64,000 nt of DNA from Nilaparvata lugens (Eukaryota; Arthropoda; Insecta; Hemiptera; Delphacidae): NCBI RefSeq assembly GCF_014356525.2, contig NC_052505.1:9302171-9366170 (forward strand). Direction: 5' to 3'. The notes under the pieces were generated by a model. That model ran no database searches and was not told the origin of the DNA. It saw only the letters and a program-made list of their open reading frames with translations. How positions within the stretch are numbered: position 1 is the first letter of the stretch; the number at the start of each line of letters is the position of its first letter. Shown here one piece after another: positions 1 to 10,931 of the stretch. Both the position numbers and the translations under genes were made by a program.

Positions 1-31
1 CAATTCTACTAATTTTATTCAACTACATGTA

Positions 32-592
32 ATGGTGCGTGCAGACTTATGCGCCACGAACACGCGCATTTCACTTCTCATCAGCTGATGATATACATAT
101 TTGTACAGAAACAGTAAGGTACAGGAGAGAGGAGCTGAAGAGGTACCTGAATGGCAGTGACTGGAGGGATGTTAGCCGCTACTGTTGGGCTGCTTGGCAG
201 TACAGGTATTCATTGATCCAGGAGTTCAATTTTTAAAGCTTTCTTGAAACGTATCTTCTTTTGCAGTAATAATAATAATAAAAAAACTTCTTTGTCATAT
301 CGTTTAAATAAAATTAATGTAGCATTGTTAACTTTTTGCAACTTAAAAAAGGGGAAAAATTATCTTTCTCCTCTCCCCCCGGACGGATCTTATCCATGGG
401 CGAATGCCAGTAATGTAATACTTATATAGAAATATTTTTGTAATAAACTTTTGTATATTTGATCAATAAAGGCGATTATTATTATTATTAGCAGTAGTAG
501 TAGTAAGGTACAGATTTAATAATATATCATCATCAGCTAATGAACAGTGAAATGCGCGTGTTCGTAGCGCATAAGTCAGTCTGTAGGTTCCT
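32..592. mobile_element. Palindromic MITE, family 1, split by a LINE 3' end
   Basis: The left end (from about 34, beginning GGTGCGTGCAGAC) and the right end (up to about 592) are imperfect inverted repeats of roughly 60-80 bp. Both contain an arm around GCGCATTTCAC and a CATCAGCTGATG-like block. A retroposon at 125-501 sits near the centre. Without it the element would be about 170 bp, like the related copy at 30371-30536. No transposase is present, so it is non-autonomous. The superfamily is not clear from the ends. Confidence 0.65.
125..501 (+). mobile_element. 5'-truncated LINE 3' end with 12-bp target duplication
   Basis: The 12-mer AGTAAGGTACAG occurs at 113-124 and again at 502-513, directly flanking this segment, so it looks like a target-site duplication from target-primed reverse transcription. 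The insert begins with an open frame of about 36 codons that ends at 236 (motif WRDVSRYCW), possibly the C-terminus of a LINE ORF2. A 3' untranslated part follows, with AATAAA near 465 and an ATT-rich tail ending in TAG repeats at 476-501. Only the 3' end was copied, so the element is dead on arrival. Confidence 0.7.
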
Positions 593-2003
593 TATAAATC
601 GATTATCCATTTAAATACCAATCAAAAAAGGAAGATATGAGCTGAAAACTAAAAGGCTATGACCGTATTCAATGTTCATACCAACAATCTAGAGCTAGAT
701 TATTCCTTGCGAAGGATATACGTATGCTTCTAATTTCAATGTCACAACTGGCAGATTTTATAAATTATACTTTACTGTAGTGATTCATTTGATGAAAGCT
801 GTAGAAATTTCTAGATAAATCTGAAATTTTCTGAATCAGAATGATAACCAAAACATTCAAGATTTACGGATAGTATGAAGATGTTATTATACAATTGATT
901 ATTGTTTGACGAAGCTGTTGAAATTTCTAGATAAATCTGAAATTTTCTGAATCAGAATGATAACCAAAACATTCAGGATTTACGGATAGTATGAAGATGT
1001 TATTATACAATTGATTATTATTTGATGAAGGCTGTTGAAGCTGTGGAAAGAATCTGGAATTTTATTCATCAAAACGAAAACCAGGACATTCAAGATTTAC
1101 TGAGAGTGAAATTATTGATAAGTTAGCCACAGTCATGAAGTGTTACAGTTCATAGGCATGTTAGGAAATCATTTCACGGTTGAATGATCAACGATATAAT
1201 AAAGTTCTAGCTATTTATCGAGTAATCCAGCCTTGGTTTCGTGGCAAGACCTTTAACTTGCACAGGTAATGTGATAAGTGAATGTCACTTCATCACGACA
1301 ACCGTAATACTTTGAACTTAGTTTTAAAATAGTTCAAAATTAGAATTCGTGACAAAAATCGAACAAATGGCAAGAGAGAAAACTCAGATTTCACTATGCT
1401 ATTAACGAGCAATCTGAACGTTTTCTAATAATTATATCAGACGTTGATGTTTCTATTCAGAGGGTCAATTAAAGACATTCTTCCAACAGAAAAGAGTTTG
1501 TCTTTCCAAGGAAATGTCTGTTATTTTTTGGCAATCAAAGAACACATTCATTGTGGAGAACACGTTCCAAAGTCATTTCACATCTTGTCTGACATGTAAC
1601 ACAAAAGAATACACTGGTCAAATCAATCAACCATTGGTACCTGTGAAATCTGAACAAAGAACTTATCTCTTGTCTTGTGTCTACCTTCCATCAGTTTGAC
1701 TCCACGTTCAACAAAATAACAAACCCCCAAATACAAAACATGTCTCATGTCTCTCGAAGATCATCTGTTTCCCGATGAGACGTCGTGTGCAGTTGAAAAA
1801 GATTAGGGGTTCCAAATTCAAGATACAAAATACTACAAGAATCAATTGAATGTTCTCGAAAATCGGTTCCATGTTCCACGGAAGAATGCATGGAATTAAG
1901 AGACTCTCTTGGAATATTCTACGAATCGAAAATGTGTTCAATATAGATTAGATGATATCCAACCTATTTCTGATTGTTTCCTATTTCTATTTGCATATCC
2001 AAC
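593..2003. other. Gene-free stretch with one tandem repeat
   Basis: Apart from the tandem array at 791-1110 this is AT-rich sequence with short chance ORFs only. I see no splice-bounded coding segment that I would defend. Confidence 0.5.
791..1110. repeat. Tandem repeat, about 116 bp, 2 good copies and a decayed third
   Basis: The segment starting AGCTGTAGAAATTTCTAGAT at 797 recurs at 913 with very few changes through TTATACAATTGATTATT. A third, diverged copy begins near 1029. It shares the block around CATTCAAGATTTAC but is interrupted by small indels. Confidence 0.85.
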
Positions 2004-2103
2004 TGTTTCTAAAAGGAAACAGTTTTGGGCTACGCCTGTTGGTCCTTTTCTGATCATGTATATGATTTGTGTATTATGGAATGTAAAATTCATAAATAAA
2101 TAG
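2004..2103 (+). mobile_element. LINE 3' tail family with hairpin (copy 1)
   Basis: A perfect 9-bp stem (AACTGTTTC / GAAACAGTT) is followed by TTTTGGGCTACGCCTGTTGG, a TCATGTATATGATTTG block and an AATAAATA tail. The same layout (stem, TTTTGGG..., GCCTGTTG, ATCATRTWTATGATTT, AATAAATA) recurs near 27590, 27893, 51980 and 59340. This suggests the conserved 3' terminus of one non-LTR retrotransposon family. Confidence 0.5.
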
Positions 2104-4879
2104 ACATCGAATTGATATGATAATTGATAAATCATGGTAATAATCAATAATGATGCTGAAAAATCATGGTACTGATCCATAATAAAAATAATCGGAAGAC
2201 AAGTAGAAATTTTGTAAGGTATTCAGGTTATATTTTTAGACTGGGTTCGAAAGCTTACAAACACAAATAAGAAGTAAGCCTTGAAACACAGGTAAATGCT
2301 TTGTAGAGCAGATTAGCACCTAAGTGCTTATTTACAACTTGGCCAGTCGAATACACAGAGTTGGATCTATTTCAAAAACTGCGTTGTAGACTAAATAATT
2401 ATTTGCGATTTGGAATATGTAGACGTTGAACAGTTCGTGCCAAGTCGACCAGTATGCAAGTCAGGTTCAGTGCGAGCTCGCCAACAGAAAAAGACTACTC
2501 GCATCAAGTCTTGATACTTGAGTTTCATTGGAGGTAGATGAGACGGTGAGCAGAGCTTGAATTGGTGGCCTGCGTGCGTGCGTGCGTGACGTTTGGGTTC
2601 AACACCAGTCACTCTCCTTATCTTTATCAACTAAATTTGAAAGAGCATCTCAACAACTACGTGTGCACGTCTCGAACACCCCCTGGCTACTGGGCCCGAA
2701 AATTGTCTTCTATTTCCGTTAGCCACTTGAGATCTGTCTACCAGACCAACCGACAATGATAACACGAAAAATAGCAAGCCGCACTAATAAAACTCTGTGT
2801 AAAACTCTCTGAGTTAGCGCCAAACTTTTTTAACAAAAGTCCACATTCCAAACTGATCCTGGTTATTTTTGTGTTACCCTTTTCAGAGAAATGTATGTTG
2901 ACCGATACAGATTCGAGACTGGACTGCTGGCTCATTTTATTTTTATCTCTATCTGATTGAAACTTTATTCATTCATGAACTATACGAAGACTTCTTCCAC
3001 GTTCAAAATTAGTAGATCTAAATTGACTGACAATTTTCCATCAAATTTTGTATAGTCTAAATTGATAATACACACATTCAGTAGGCTAAGGTGGATCAAT
3101 CATACATCAATTCATAATATGATAAGCAGGCCCAAAATACAAAGGAAAAATAATTTATTGAATTTGAAATATTTTCAAGCACAACATATCAAAAATTAGC
3201 AAGCGAGTTATTGAAGCAATTCAGGATTATCAAGCTATTTTAAACAAGAAGTGGGTAACGAGCAGTAATTACATCAAACGATAAATATTGTATAACTAAA
3301 TTGGCTGGCATTGAACTACCTACTAATTTGTCCATAAAATTGTCTAAAAACTGTCTGCTGAAACAACCACTGATTTCATCACATCAGACAGGTTCTGAGG
3401 CAAAGGAAGTGAGGGCAACTTTTTTCTTCCATCGACCATCATGATAAACATAGATTCCCAAATCTAGGCTTTAGGAAATCATCAACTTTGATCAATTATT
3501 ATGTAATCTCAGACTCTGACAGCACATTTCAATGATGACGAAGTGATATAATGCTGATAGTGTTATATGGCACAAACACAATGGGAAGTAAATAGCAAGC
3601 AGATTGAGCGTAGTGCTATGTAGAATGGCTCGTTAGTTTTTTGTAGAGCAATCAGTTGGTCGTTTATGGTCATGAGGGCATGAGGCAGTACATTGAATTG
3701 CGGACCAGTTTGCAACTACACGCCTTTTCCTTCAAATAAGGCGCACATGCACTAACACTGATTGCCACATAAAACTACACAAGCCACCATGCACTTGAAT
3801 CCTATATAGATATAATATGTGTATATACTAGCCAACCTGTATCAGTTCACTACCTAATACATCATTGTCATAATCCTTACAATATATTATATATTCAATT
3901 GACAGTCGAGCTTGATTATCTATCCTGTATGCTGAATTTGAACAAGTGGGCCTACTTATTCAGTATTTCAGCCAACTAGAATTATTCAAAAATAAGGAAA
4001 ACTTGAGTGGAGTGACTTGATAGTGGAACTGGAGTGTTTTCCTATGAGTGAAAATATACCTGGAACCATTCGATAGATAAGATCGATGAACATTTTCCTT
4101 TATCTTCAGATCTGGTCCTCTGCAGTCTAACAAACCGTTTTTCCAGTCCTTTTCCAAGTCAGAAATGAAAATCATTAATCAAGTTTCAGCATTTTTGGAA
4201 GTTGAGTTTATACGAGATCAATCAAGAGAAGGTGTTCATAAAACTTGGAAAACTTGACCATTTTGTCATTTTTTTTTCCAAGTTCAAAACTTCTTTGTAA
4301 TTTCTAAAGAAAGTAATCTAAATGGAGGCTATGAAATCGGTCTCAATTTTTCAAAAATTTCACTTCAACCCTCTATGATTTATTTATTTTTATTCTATTT
4401 ATATTTTTCACAAAGAAGCACTGATTGGGAGAGAAAAACTAGGGATACTCCTTGTACTATTTCTCTCCCAAATTTAGATAACATTTTAAAAGTCCGAAAT
4501 AGGGTTATGGTTTCACTTTACTAAAATTTAGTTCATTTTCACTCAAAAACAACGAAAACTAAGATTTTTGAATTTTGACGGTTAAAAACAGAATAAGAAA
4601 CAAAAATATCACACTCAAATCACCATTACCACCATCAACATTATTTTTACCACTCAATCACCATTTACTTTATAGGTGCCTCTCTTAGGCCCCCTTAGGC
4701 TCTACTGTCTTTAGATACGTTATTAAATATGTTGAGAATAATTCTACAGCACCTATAAACTGAACAATGTGTAACCAAACTTGTAACTGACAATTTGAAG
4801 CGACTAAATCGATGTGCTTTGAAATAGTCTAGACTGCCTAGTTGCCTAGTCTAGATTATTCATCATCTTTTGTATATAT
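2104..4879. other. Gene-free stretch
   Basis: Mostly unique AT-rich DNA. It contains a TGCG microsatellite at 2571-2588 and a block at 4410-4470 whose GGGAGAG / CTCTCCC arms could form a hairpin. A minus-strand frame at 3960-4175 (71 codons) has reasonable amino-acid composition but no credible splice acceptor, and I do not call it a gene. Confidence 0.45.
2571..2588. repeat. (TGCG)n microsatellite
   Basis: Four and a half uninterrupted TGCG units. Confidence 0.9.
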
Positions 4880-4918
4880 TGTTTTTTGGCAATAAAGAGT
4901 TTATTATCATTATTATTC
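4880..4918 (+). mobile_element. LINE-like 3' tail
   Basis: TTTTTTGGCAATAAAGAG followed by an ATT/ATC-rich run is typical of the 3' termini of insect non-LTR retrotransposons. The 5' limit of the copy is not visible. A similar TTTTTGGCAATAAA tail lies near 7471-7484. Confidence 0.4.
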
Positions 4919-4978
4919 TAAATCAACGTTGCATTCTTCTCTCTTTACAATTAATTATCTTATTTGATTTAATTGTAG

Positions 4979-5147
4979 CCTACTATTAAAATGTAGATTT
5001 TCAATGGACGTCGATAATTCTAGTGAAGCATGGAGGTTACAGGATCAGGATAAGAGTAGTTCGGACGACAACGTAGCCTATATGATGAGCGACATCCGGA
5101 GGCGATGTGTTAAAATCTGCTGTAAACCGGTGTTTCCGTCCGGCTGA
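4979..5147 (+). CDS. Possible exon, unknown product
   Basis: The sequence TTATTTGATTTAATTGTAG ending at about 4978 is a good splice acceptor. From there a frame is open to TGA at 5145-5147. It contains ATG at 5004 and then 47 codons beginning MDVDNSSEAW and including SDIRRRCVKICCKPVF, a basic, cysteine-rich stretch. Composition is far more protein-like than most short ORFs nearby, but no known domain is recognised. A possible donor lies before GTAAAC at 5121. It could also be a degraded gene fragment. Confidence 0.25.
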
Positions 5148-5219
5148 TCGGGATCACAGCTCAGAGCTCACAGGACCAAGGAGCAAAGTCTTTCTATAAT
5201 GCATGATGCAGAGGGCAAC

Positions 5220-5405
5220 AAACAGTCGAAGCTGTGTGGCTCTGGAGTCGAAGACTCTGGTTTATAGAGTCAAAGTTGTATGGACTCTGGAGTCCAAGAT
5301 GTGAGTCGAAAAGGACTGCAGAAGTCTAGAGTCAAAGACTCTGGTTTATAGAGTCGAAGTTGTATGAACTCTGGCTGAAAGATGTATGGACTCTGGAGTC
5401 GGGGA
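5220..5405. repeat. Degenerate tandem repeat rich in GACTCTGGAGTC
   Basis: The block around GACTCTGGTTTATAGAGTC occurs at about 5253 and again about 84 bp later, with further partial GACTCTGGAGTC units at both ends. The core unit is itself nearly palindromic. Confidence 0.75.
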
Positions 5406-5577
5406 CAGGCGTGGTCCCTCCAAGACCAGCAACCAGCAACAGGTGTCCTCATCAGACCTGTTCAGCGGGTACAGTCACATGCAAAACTTGAACCCACCGA
5501 CCGGCGTACAGTCCGTGCCAGCACCACCACAAGCCCCTACTAGAATTGATACGGCAGTGTTGAATTACCTGAACTAG
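5386..5577 (+). CDS. Possible exon or C-terminal coding fragment, unknown product
   Basis: A 63-codon frame (ATG at 5386, TAG at 5575-5577) is rich in Ser, Gln, Pro and Asn (for example SSSDLFSGYSHM and SVPAPPQAPTRI). That composition is typical of disordered C-termini of regulatory proteins, and the segment is GC-richer than its surroundings. The upstream part overlaps the tandem repeat, and no clean splice acceptor is visible before it, so this may be chance or a decayed exon. Confidence 0.2.
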   Translation: MDSGVGDRRGPSKTSNQQQVSSSDLFSGYSHMQNLNPPTGVQSVPAPPQAPTRIDTAVLNYLN

Positions 5578-5637
5578 TCTGGCCTTCTCTCAACTCTTAG
5601 CCAGAGAGTATAGATATTCTATACTCTTTGCTTTCAG

Positions 5638-5903
5638 CCCCTCAGCTGCAGCAGAATTGTTGTGACAAGCATGAACCGCGCCAGCCACTACACGACAAAT
5701 TACCGGCGCAACACCCATTAAATATTACAAAATTAACCCGGCACACTGACAATCTCTGCACAGAGTTACGAAATACCGAAGAAAAACAACACCAAAAAGA
5801 AAATAAAAACAGCTACGGGTCAATTACTGGCCGAGAGCTCCTGTTTACTGTGAGAACTTGTTCTAATGATAGGCCTACACAGATTTCGACATTTCCATAC
5901 TAA
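5638..5903 (+). CDS. Possible exon after a strong splice acceptor, unknown product
   Basis: A pyrimidine-rich tract ending CTCTTTGCTTTCAG at 5637 precedes an open frame of about 88 codons to TAA at 5901-5903. The frame begins after two bases and reads PQLQQNCCDKHEPRQ, hydrophilic and rich in Gln, Lys, Asn and His. With the two segments upstream this makes a cluster of three protein-like plus-strand segments within 1 kb. No family is recognised, and the reading frames do not join in an obvious way. Confidence 0.2.
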
Positions 5904-7550
5904 GTAAAAAAATGACCAGAGCTAATTCGATCATGAAAACCTCACCTACACTGATTTCATTCATGTTTTTAGATATGATCTAATTAGATATGATTAATTA
6001 GAACATTGGAAGCACACCTATTATGCCTATAGTCAACAGTACATACATAGTCTCAGACTCAACATAACATTGAGAAACATTGAGAACCTTCTTTAACAGT
6101 CTGCTTTGACTTTCTAGATGGAGCTCATGCAAGTTGGAATTGATGAATTGAATTTCAGAATTTACATGAACCTATGTGGTTAAGTAAATGTATTTCATTA
6201 CAAACTTACAAGATTCAGCAACATTCAATTAATTTCGTAAATTAATCACAATATCATCACTGAATCACTGATTGAAGAAAAATCCTTTCTTTCGAGATAA
6301 ATCATTCCATCAACTCAAGTTCTGAAACACCAATAAATAACTCTAATTATTCTCGTAGCTTTTCATTAATTATTACATAATATTTATTCTCATAATACGA
6401 GGAAAATGATAATAATTCATTATTTTAAAATAATTCATACTAACAGCAATATCAAGTTGGAAAAGTCAGTTTCATTATTAATCCTGAAATTCCTATGGCC
6501 ACTCAATTCAAAGAAAAATACATGAATAAGACTAGAAGAAGTAGAAACAGAAATATTATTCAAGCACATTATGAAACTAAGATAACAGAATATTCACTTC
6601 TACAAGACGTACACGGGAATATTTTCTTGAATAATTTTGATGCTTGACATGAAGAAGAAGGAAGAAGGCTCGTGGCTCTATGCCAAACTATACTCGACAA
6701 CCTGAAACTTGGATTCAAAACTCGTTCCAAGTGATAAGTTGTAAACACATGAAAAAGAGTATATGTTATACGGTTTTCAACTGAGCTGTAAACAGTAGAT
6801 ATTTCGAAATGCAATCGACGTTTAAATAATATATTTTTGATGACTTTTGGGTTTTTAGCAATGTGATTATCATTCAAGGAGTCCACCCGTGCATTTCTGA
6901 GCACAATTTCATTCTTTTATAAGAAAAGTTTTCTTTCCGTAATTTTCAAAGGTGGAGATAATTCATCTACAGTATTTGCAAAGAGGAAACAGTGGAAGTT
7001 GGAAAATGCGGAATATTTTTTGTTAAATTTTAAGTTTCGCGGTTGGCCGCAAGAATCGGTGGCTTCCTGTTATCACAAGCATCAGTTATAGCAAGAGGAT
7101 AAGAATAGGGTATATTCCTATTATATTATATAAAGTCAATAATTAATTGGATAGCACTTCATCCTATAATACGTAGTATTCTTAAGTTTTGTTTTTTTTA
7201 AGCATTTGCGATTTTTGTAAATTAGTGTAATACTTTCTTCAACATTATAATATTAAAATTGTATATAAAGTACTTGAAGCAGAATAAGTGATCTGCAACT
7301 CACTACCAAGTACCAACACACAAGGTTTCTTATGTTGGCAGTGCCAAATATTACATTGATATTATTTTATAAATATATATTGATTATATTGTTATACTCG
7401 AGTTGAAATCAATGTCTATTTGTATTGTATACTCTTGTAATTAATATTGTACAAATATGTATTTGTAATTTTTGGCAATAAATTCAATTATAGAACTCTC
7501 TTCAACCAGTATATAAAATTGATTATCTATATTTCTAAATATAGGAAATA
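5904..7550. other. Gene-free stretch
   Basis: AT-rich, with no splice-supported coding segment. A minus-strand frame of 111 codons (6569-6904) has no start context, splice signal or family resemblance that I can see. A LINE-like tail (TTTTTGGCAATAAA) lies near 7471-7484. Confidence 0.45.
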
Positions 7551-7643
7551 TTTGTATTTCCCTTGGTTATAGCAAATAGAATTGGTATTTCCCTTGGTTA
7601 TAGCAAATAGAATTTGTATTTCCCTTGGTTATAGCAAATAGAA
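7551..7643. repeat. Tandem repeat, 3 copies of 31 bp
   Basis: The unit TTTGTATTTCCCTTGGTTAT plus AGCAAATAGAA is repeated three times at 31-bp spacing with almost no divergence. Confidence 0.9.
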
Positions 7644-9984
7644 TAAAATAATACTCTCTATTTGTAGTTTCTATTTTTCTACGGTCATAGTAGAGTTGTG
7701 TCAACAAAAAAATCTTTATGATTTCACCGAGACTAAATATTTTGGAATCATAAAGAAGATAGATGATATTGTCTTTGTTCAACATAGAAGCAGTCGTTAT
7801 TGCCAGCAATTATTAGCAATAGCAATCGGTCATCGCCGTTGCAGGTACAGCGGCAAACCCCCACTTTTAGACGGTCATTAACCTCATGAATAATTAATAA
7901 TATACATCACGCAAATTCAGAACATACTAAAAATCAGAATAAAAAGAAAACAATTATCGTAAATAATAATTAGTAGTGGGAACACAGCCGTTTCAGAACG
8001 AATTTTATTGACAAAAATTATGCATCTGAGAGCTAACATTAGGAAAAACAACGGTTCATCATGAAGAGCAATAATTCAAAGTAAGAACAATAGAAGGAAA
8101 TAAAAAACCAAGTTAGTTCTCATGAGAAAATACGGAATTGATAGTAATGAAGAATAACATACAGTTGCATCAAGATACTGGCATGAAATGATAATTTTGT
8201 TATCAACATCTACGCAGATTATTCATCAAGTACAGTAGTATTATGAACAAATTATTAAATTACCATTCATCACTCTCCATCTTTTCTCCATGGTGGTATG
8301 TCCGTAATATATATTCTACATTACCATTTCTATCCTACGTTGATCAAAACATATCTATAATTAACTCATATTATTATTAACTCTATTATTATCTCTTATT
8401 ATTAATTATTATTATTATAATTATTATCTCTTATTAATTATTTTACTCAAACTTACTATTTCACCTATCACCATTTCTATAATACGTTTATCGAAATATC
8501 TTCTTAATACTATAATAAAAACCCAAAATCTAGTTATTTTTGACCACAATTACGTCCATATCAAATCAACCATATCTGATAGTGCAGAAAATAAGTATAA
8601 TAGAAGCCAAAATAATTATTTATTATTCACTTTAGTTTAAAATATGATAAAATAATATTCTAAACCCCAAAAATTTTCTGTCGCATACATTACACTTGAC
8701 CTGTAAAATTTTGCAACACAAAAAAATCCAAACCAACGCAGTTTATAGTTGAAACTATCAAGAGTGAAACAATGGGTGATTGCTAAATTCTCAAGCAAAT
8801 GAAGACACGATTTTTGCGTCTACTCTGAATTTATAAGAGCGAAGCAATACTGTTTTATGAGTGTCAACAGTGTTGTAATACTGATTTGTATACAATGGGA
8901 CAATCTATTAATAATAGTTTTTCGCGCACCAGCTACAGTCGTTGTAGCAAACACTTGTAAACTTTCAGATTTGATAGCTGATATTTCTCAACAAGACAAA
9001 AATGATTTGCAACCACATTTGAATAATTCATTCCAATTTTTGGCGACTGAGAACAACGGCCTGGGAGCAGGTTTGCAACACAGTGCGGTGATTCAAAAAT
9101 GAAGAAGAGTAAATCAGTGAGTACATGGGAGATGAGACAAGATGAAGCATCAGGTGAAGCAGTGGGACCAAAGTCATGGAACCTCTTGCTACACCCACCT
9201 GCCAGCTCAAACGCCTCTGTCTCAGTCAGGTGACTCACTCACCTGGCACATGAGCATTCGCGTGCGTCGGCCACTTCACGTGTGAGAAAACAAAAGTGAC
9301 CTTCAAATCGGTCGATAGGTTTTTTGATGGAGATGCAGAACAGATTTAAATTACATTGACACCTAACTTGAAATGACAATCAACATGCACGAAAATCAAT
9401 TACGTCTCTTTGTTCCTTGTTAGTGTAATTTTAATGTTTGCGAGGGCGGTCCTAATTTATTGTTAAGACCTTCAACAGTATTGAATTGCATACAATATTA
9501 TCTCAATTATTGTGAATCACTCCGAAGACGGATCTTCAATACAATTACTGGATCTTCCTGACTGTCACTATTACTCTATAAGTAAAGAGTTAGTTACTTA
9601 AAATGTAAGTTAGTGTTATTGGTATAGCTCCAACGTTCCTACTGTAGTCTGAATTCAGAATAATTGATCATTTCCGCAATTTGTTTCAAATTATCAAATT
9701 CCTTATATTAATAACTGTTTAATTAATTTCAAGTTTGACATTGGGCTGATAGACAAAATACAATCTTAAACACTGATTCTCAACAGTGAAAATGCAATGA
9801 ATAACGAGAATTTTTTTCACAAATAAGAGTATCACTAGCCGGCTCTGGAATAGTTTTTGAAAGTGGAGTAGTTGAATTTTTCAACACAAAAACGTATAAT
9901 ATTTTGAAACATAATAAATCTCGTAGTATTCTCTTCACTATGGTCCAGTCTAGAAATATTATATTGAATGGAAAAGACTTGGTA
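7644..9984. other. Gene-free stretch
   Basis: It includes an ATT/ATA-rich low-complexity run at 8370-8455. At 8857-9102 (plus) and 8933-9238 (minus) there are overlapping frames of 81 and 101 codons; neither shows splice or promoter support. Near 9230-9290 is a GC-richer patch with CACCTG/CACGTG E-box-like sites. Confidence 0.45.
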
Positions 9985-10397
9985 TTATTGAACCACTAAT
10001 TTATAAAAAACATTTGAGATACCTACTTGTTTCGGTTGAAACAACATTATCAATCCCTAGTAAACTGGAAAATTAAAAATTGCAATTAAACGAGCAGGAA
10101 AATAAATAGTGTGAGTGTAGCTTTACGATTGGCCAGCTGTTGACCAATGAAGGTTGAACTCTAATGTCATTGGTAGAGGCTAGAAACGGTTTTCAAGACC
10201 ATCTTTGGAATACTTGAGCGTGTCTAGCCTCGGCCAATGACAGTAAAGCTCATCGTTCATTGGTCAACAGCTATTGGCCAATTGTAGGGCATCCCCATAT
10301 ATTATTCTACATCTCAATGTTAAAGCTTTCAGTTTACTAGAAAAAGATAATGATTTAACAACAGAAACTACTATCTCAAATTGTTCTAATAGTGGCT
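9985..10397. mobile_element. Composite palindromic MITE, family 2
   Basis: Outer arms (about 9985-10075 and 10327-10397) are inverted copies of a sequence running CCACTAATTTATAAAAAACA to TAGTAAACTGGAAA. Inside them is a second inverted pair (about 10117-10185 and 10215-10290) around CCAATGAAGGTTGA and GTCATTGG. The whole element of about 413 bp can fold back on itself. A half-copy with the same outer-then-inner order lies at 23812-24010. Confidence 0.7.
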
Positions 10398-10443
10398 CGA
10401 TAAATTATTAGTTATTGATAAATAATATTTATTATTGAATGAA

Positions 10444-10586
10444 AATCCAAATTAAATGCTGTAAATCACCCCGAATATATTTAATAAATCTCATCGAATT
10501 AACATCTAGCTGTTTTTACCCTATTGTCAATATTTGCAGTAGTAGAAAGAAGTCTTTGGGGTGATTTACAACATTTAATTTGGATT
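10444..10586. mobile_element. MITE, family 3 (copy 1)
   Basis: Terminal inverted repeats of about 33 bp: AATCCAAATTAAATGCTGTA followed by AATCACCCCGAA at the left, and its near-perfect complement ending at 10586. The internal part shares CATCTAGCTGTT and GTCAATATTTGCAGTAG with the longer-armed copy at 57926-58149, so the two belong to one family. Confidence 0.8.
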
Positions 10587-10802
10587 ATATTTCAATAACA
10601 ATTATTAATTCATAAGCATTTGAATAATTGCAGTATCTCAGTAATTTCCATCGATAAATAAGTCGTTTTCATTTAATATGGATATCTACCACAACAACAC
10701 AGAAAGTTCACTACTAGCACTGTTCTAACTACCGTTTTAGAATGGTACTATATTATCAAATAGTACAATATTAAGAAGTCCTGGAATAGGAAAATAACGT
10801 AC

Positions 10803-10931
10803 GTCTATGCCCTTTTCCGGAAATAGCATTGTGTAACTATCAGTTTGGAGTAGTCTATAGAGAACTAGACGAGTTTCTTTTGAAATCAGCAGACCATTAC
10901 AAAATGAGTGAAGGGTCAACGGGAAATAGAC
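10803..10931 (-). CDS. Possible internal exon, unknown product
   Basis: On the minus strand an AG at 10932-10933 is followed by an open frame of 43 codons (begins VYFPLTLHSF, contains TRLVLYRLLQTDS and ends LFPEKGID) up to GTACGT, phase 0 at both ends. The peptide looks globular, but the acceptor has only a weak pyrimidine tract and the frame simply continues to a stop at 10737. It may be a chance ORF. It would be phase-compatible with the candidate at 29831-29890. Confidence 0.2.

Noticed and set aside
6569..6904. 111-codon minus-strand frame
   Set aside because: No splice sites, promoter context, domain or repeat identity; such lengths are expected by chance in 64 kb.
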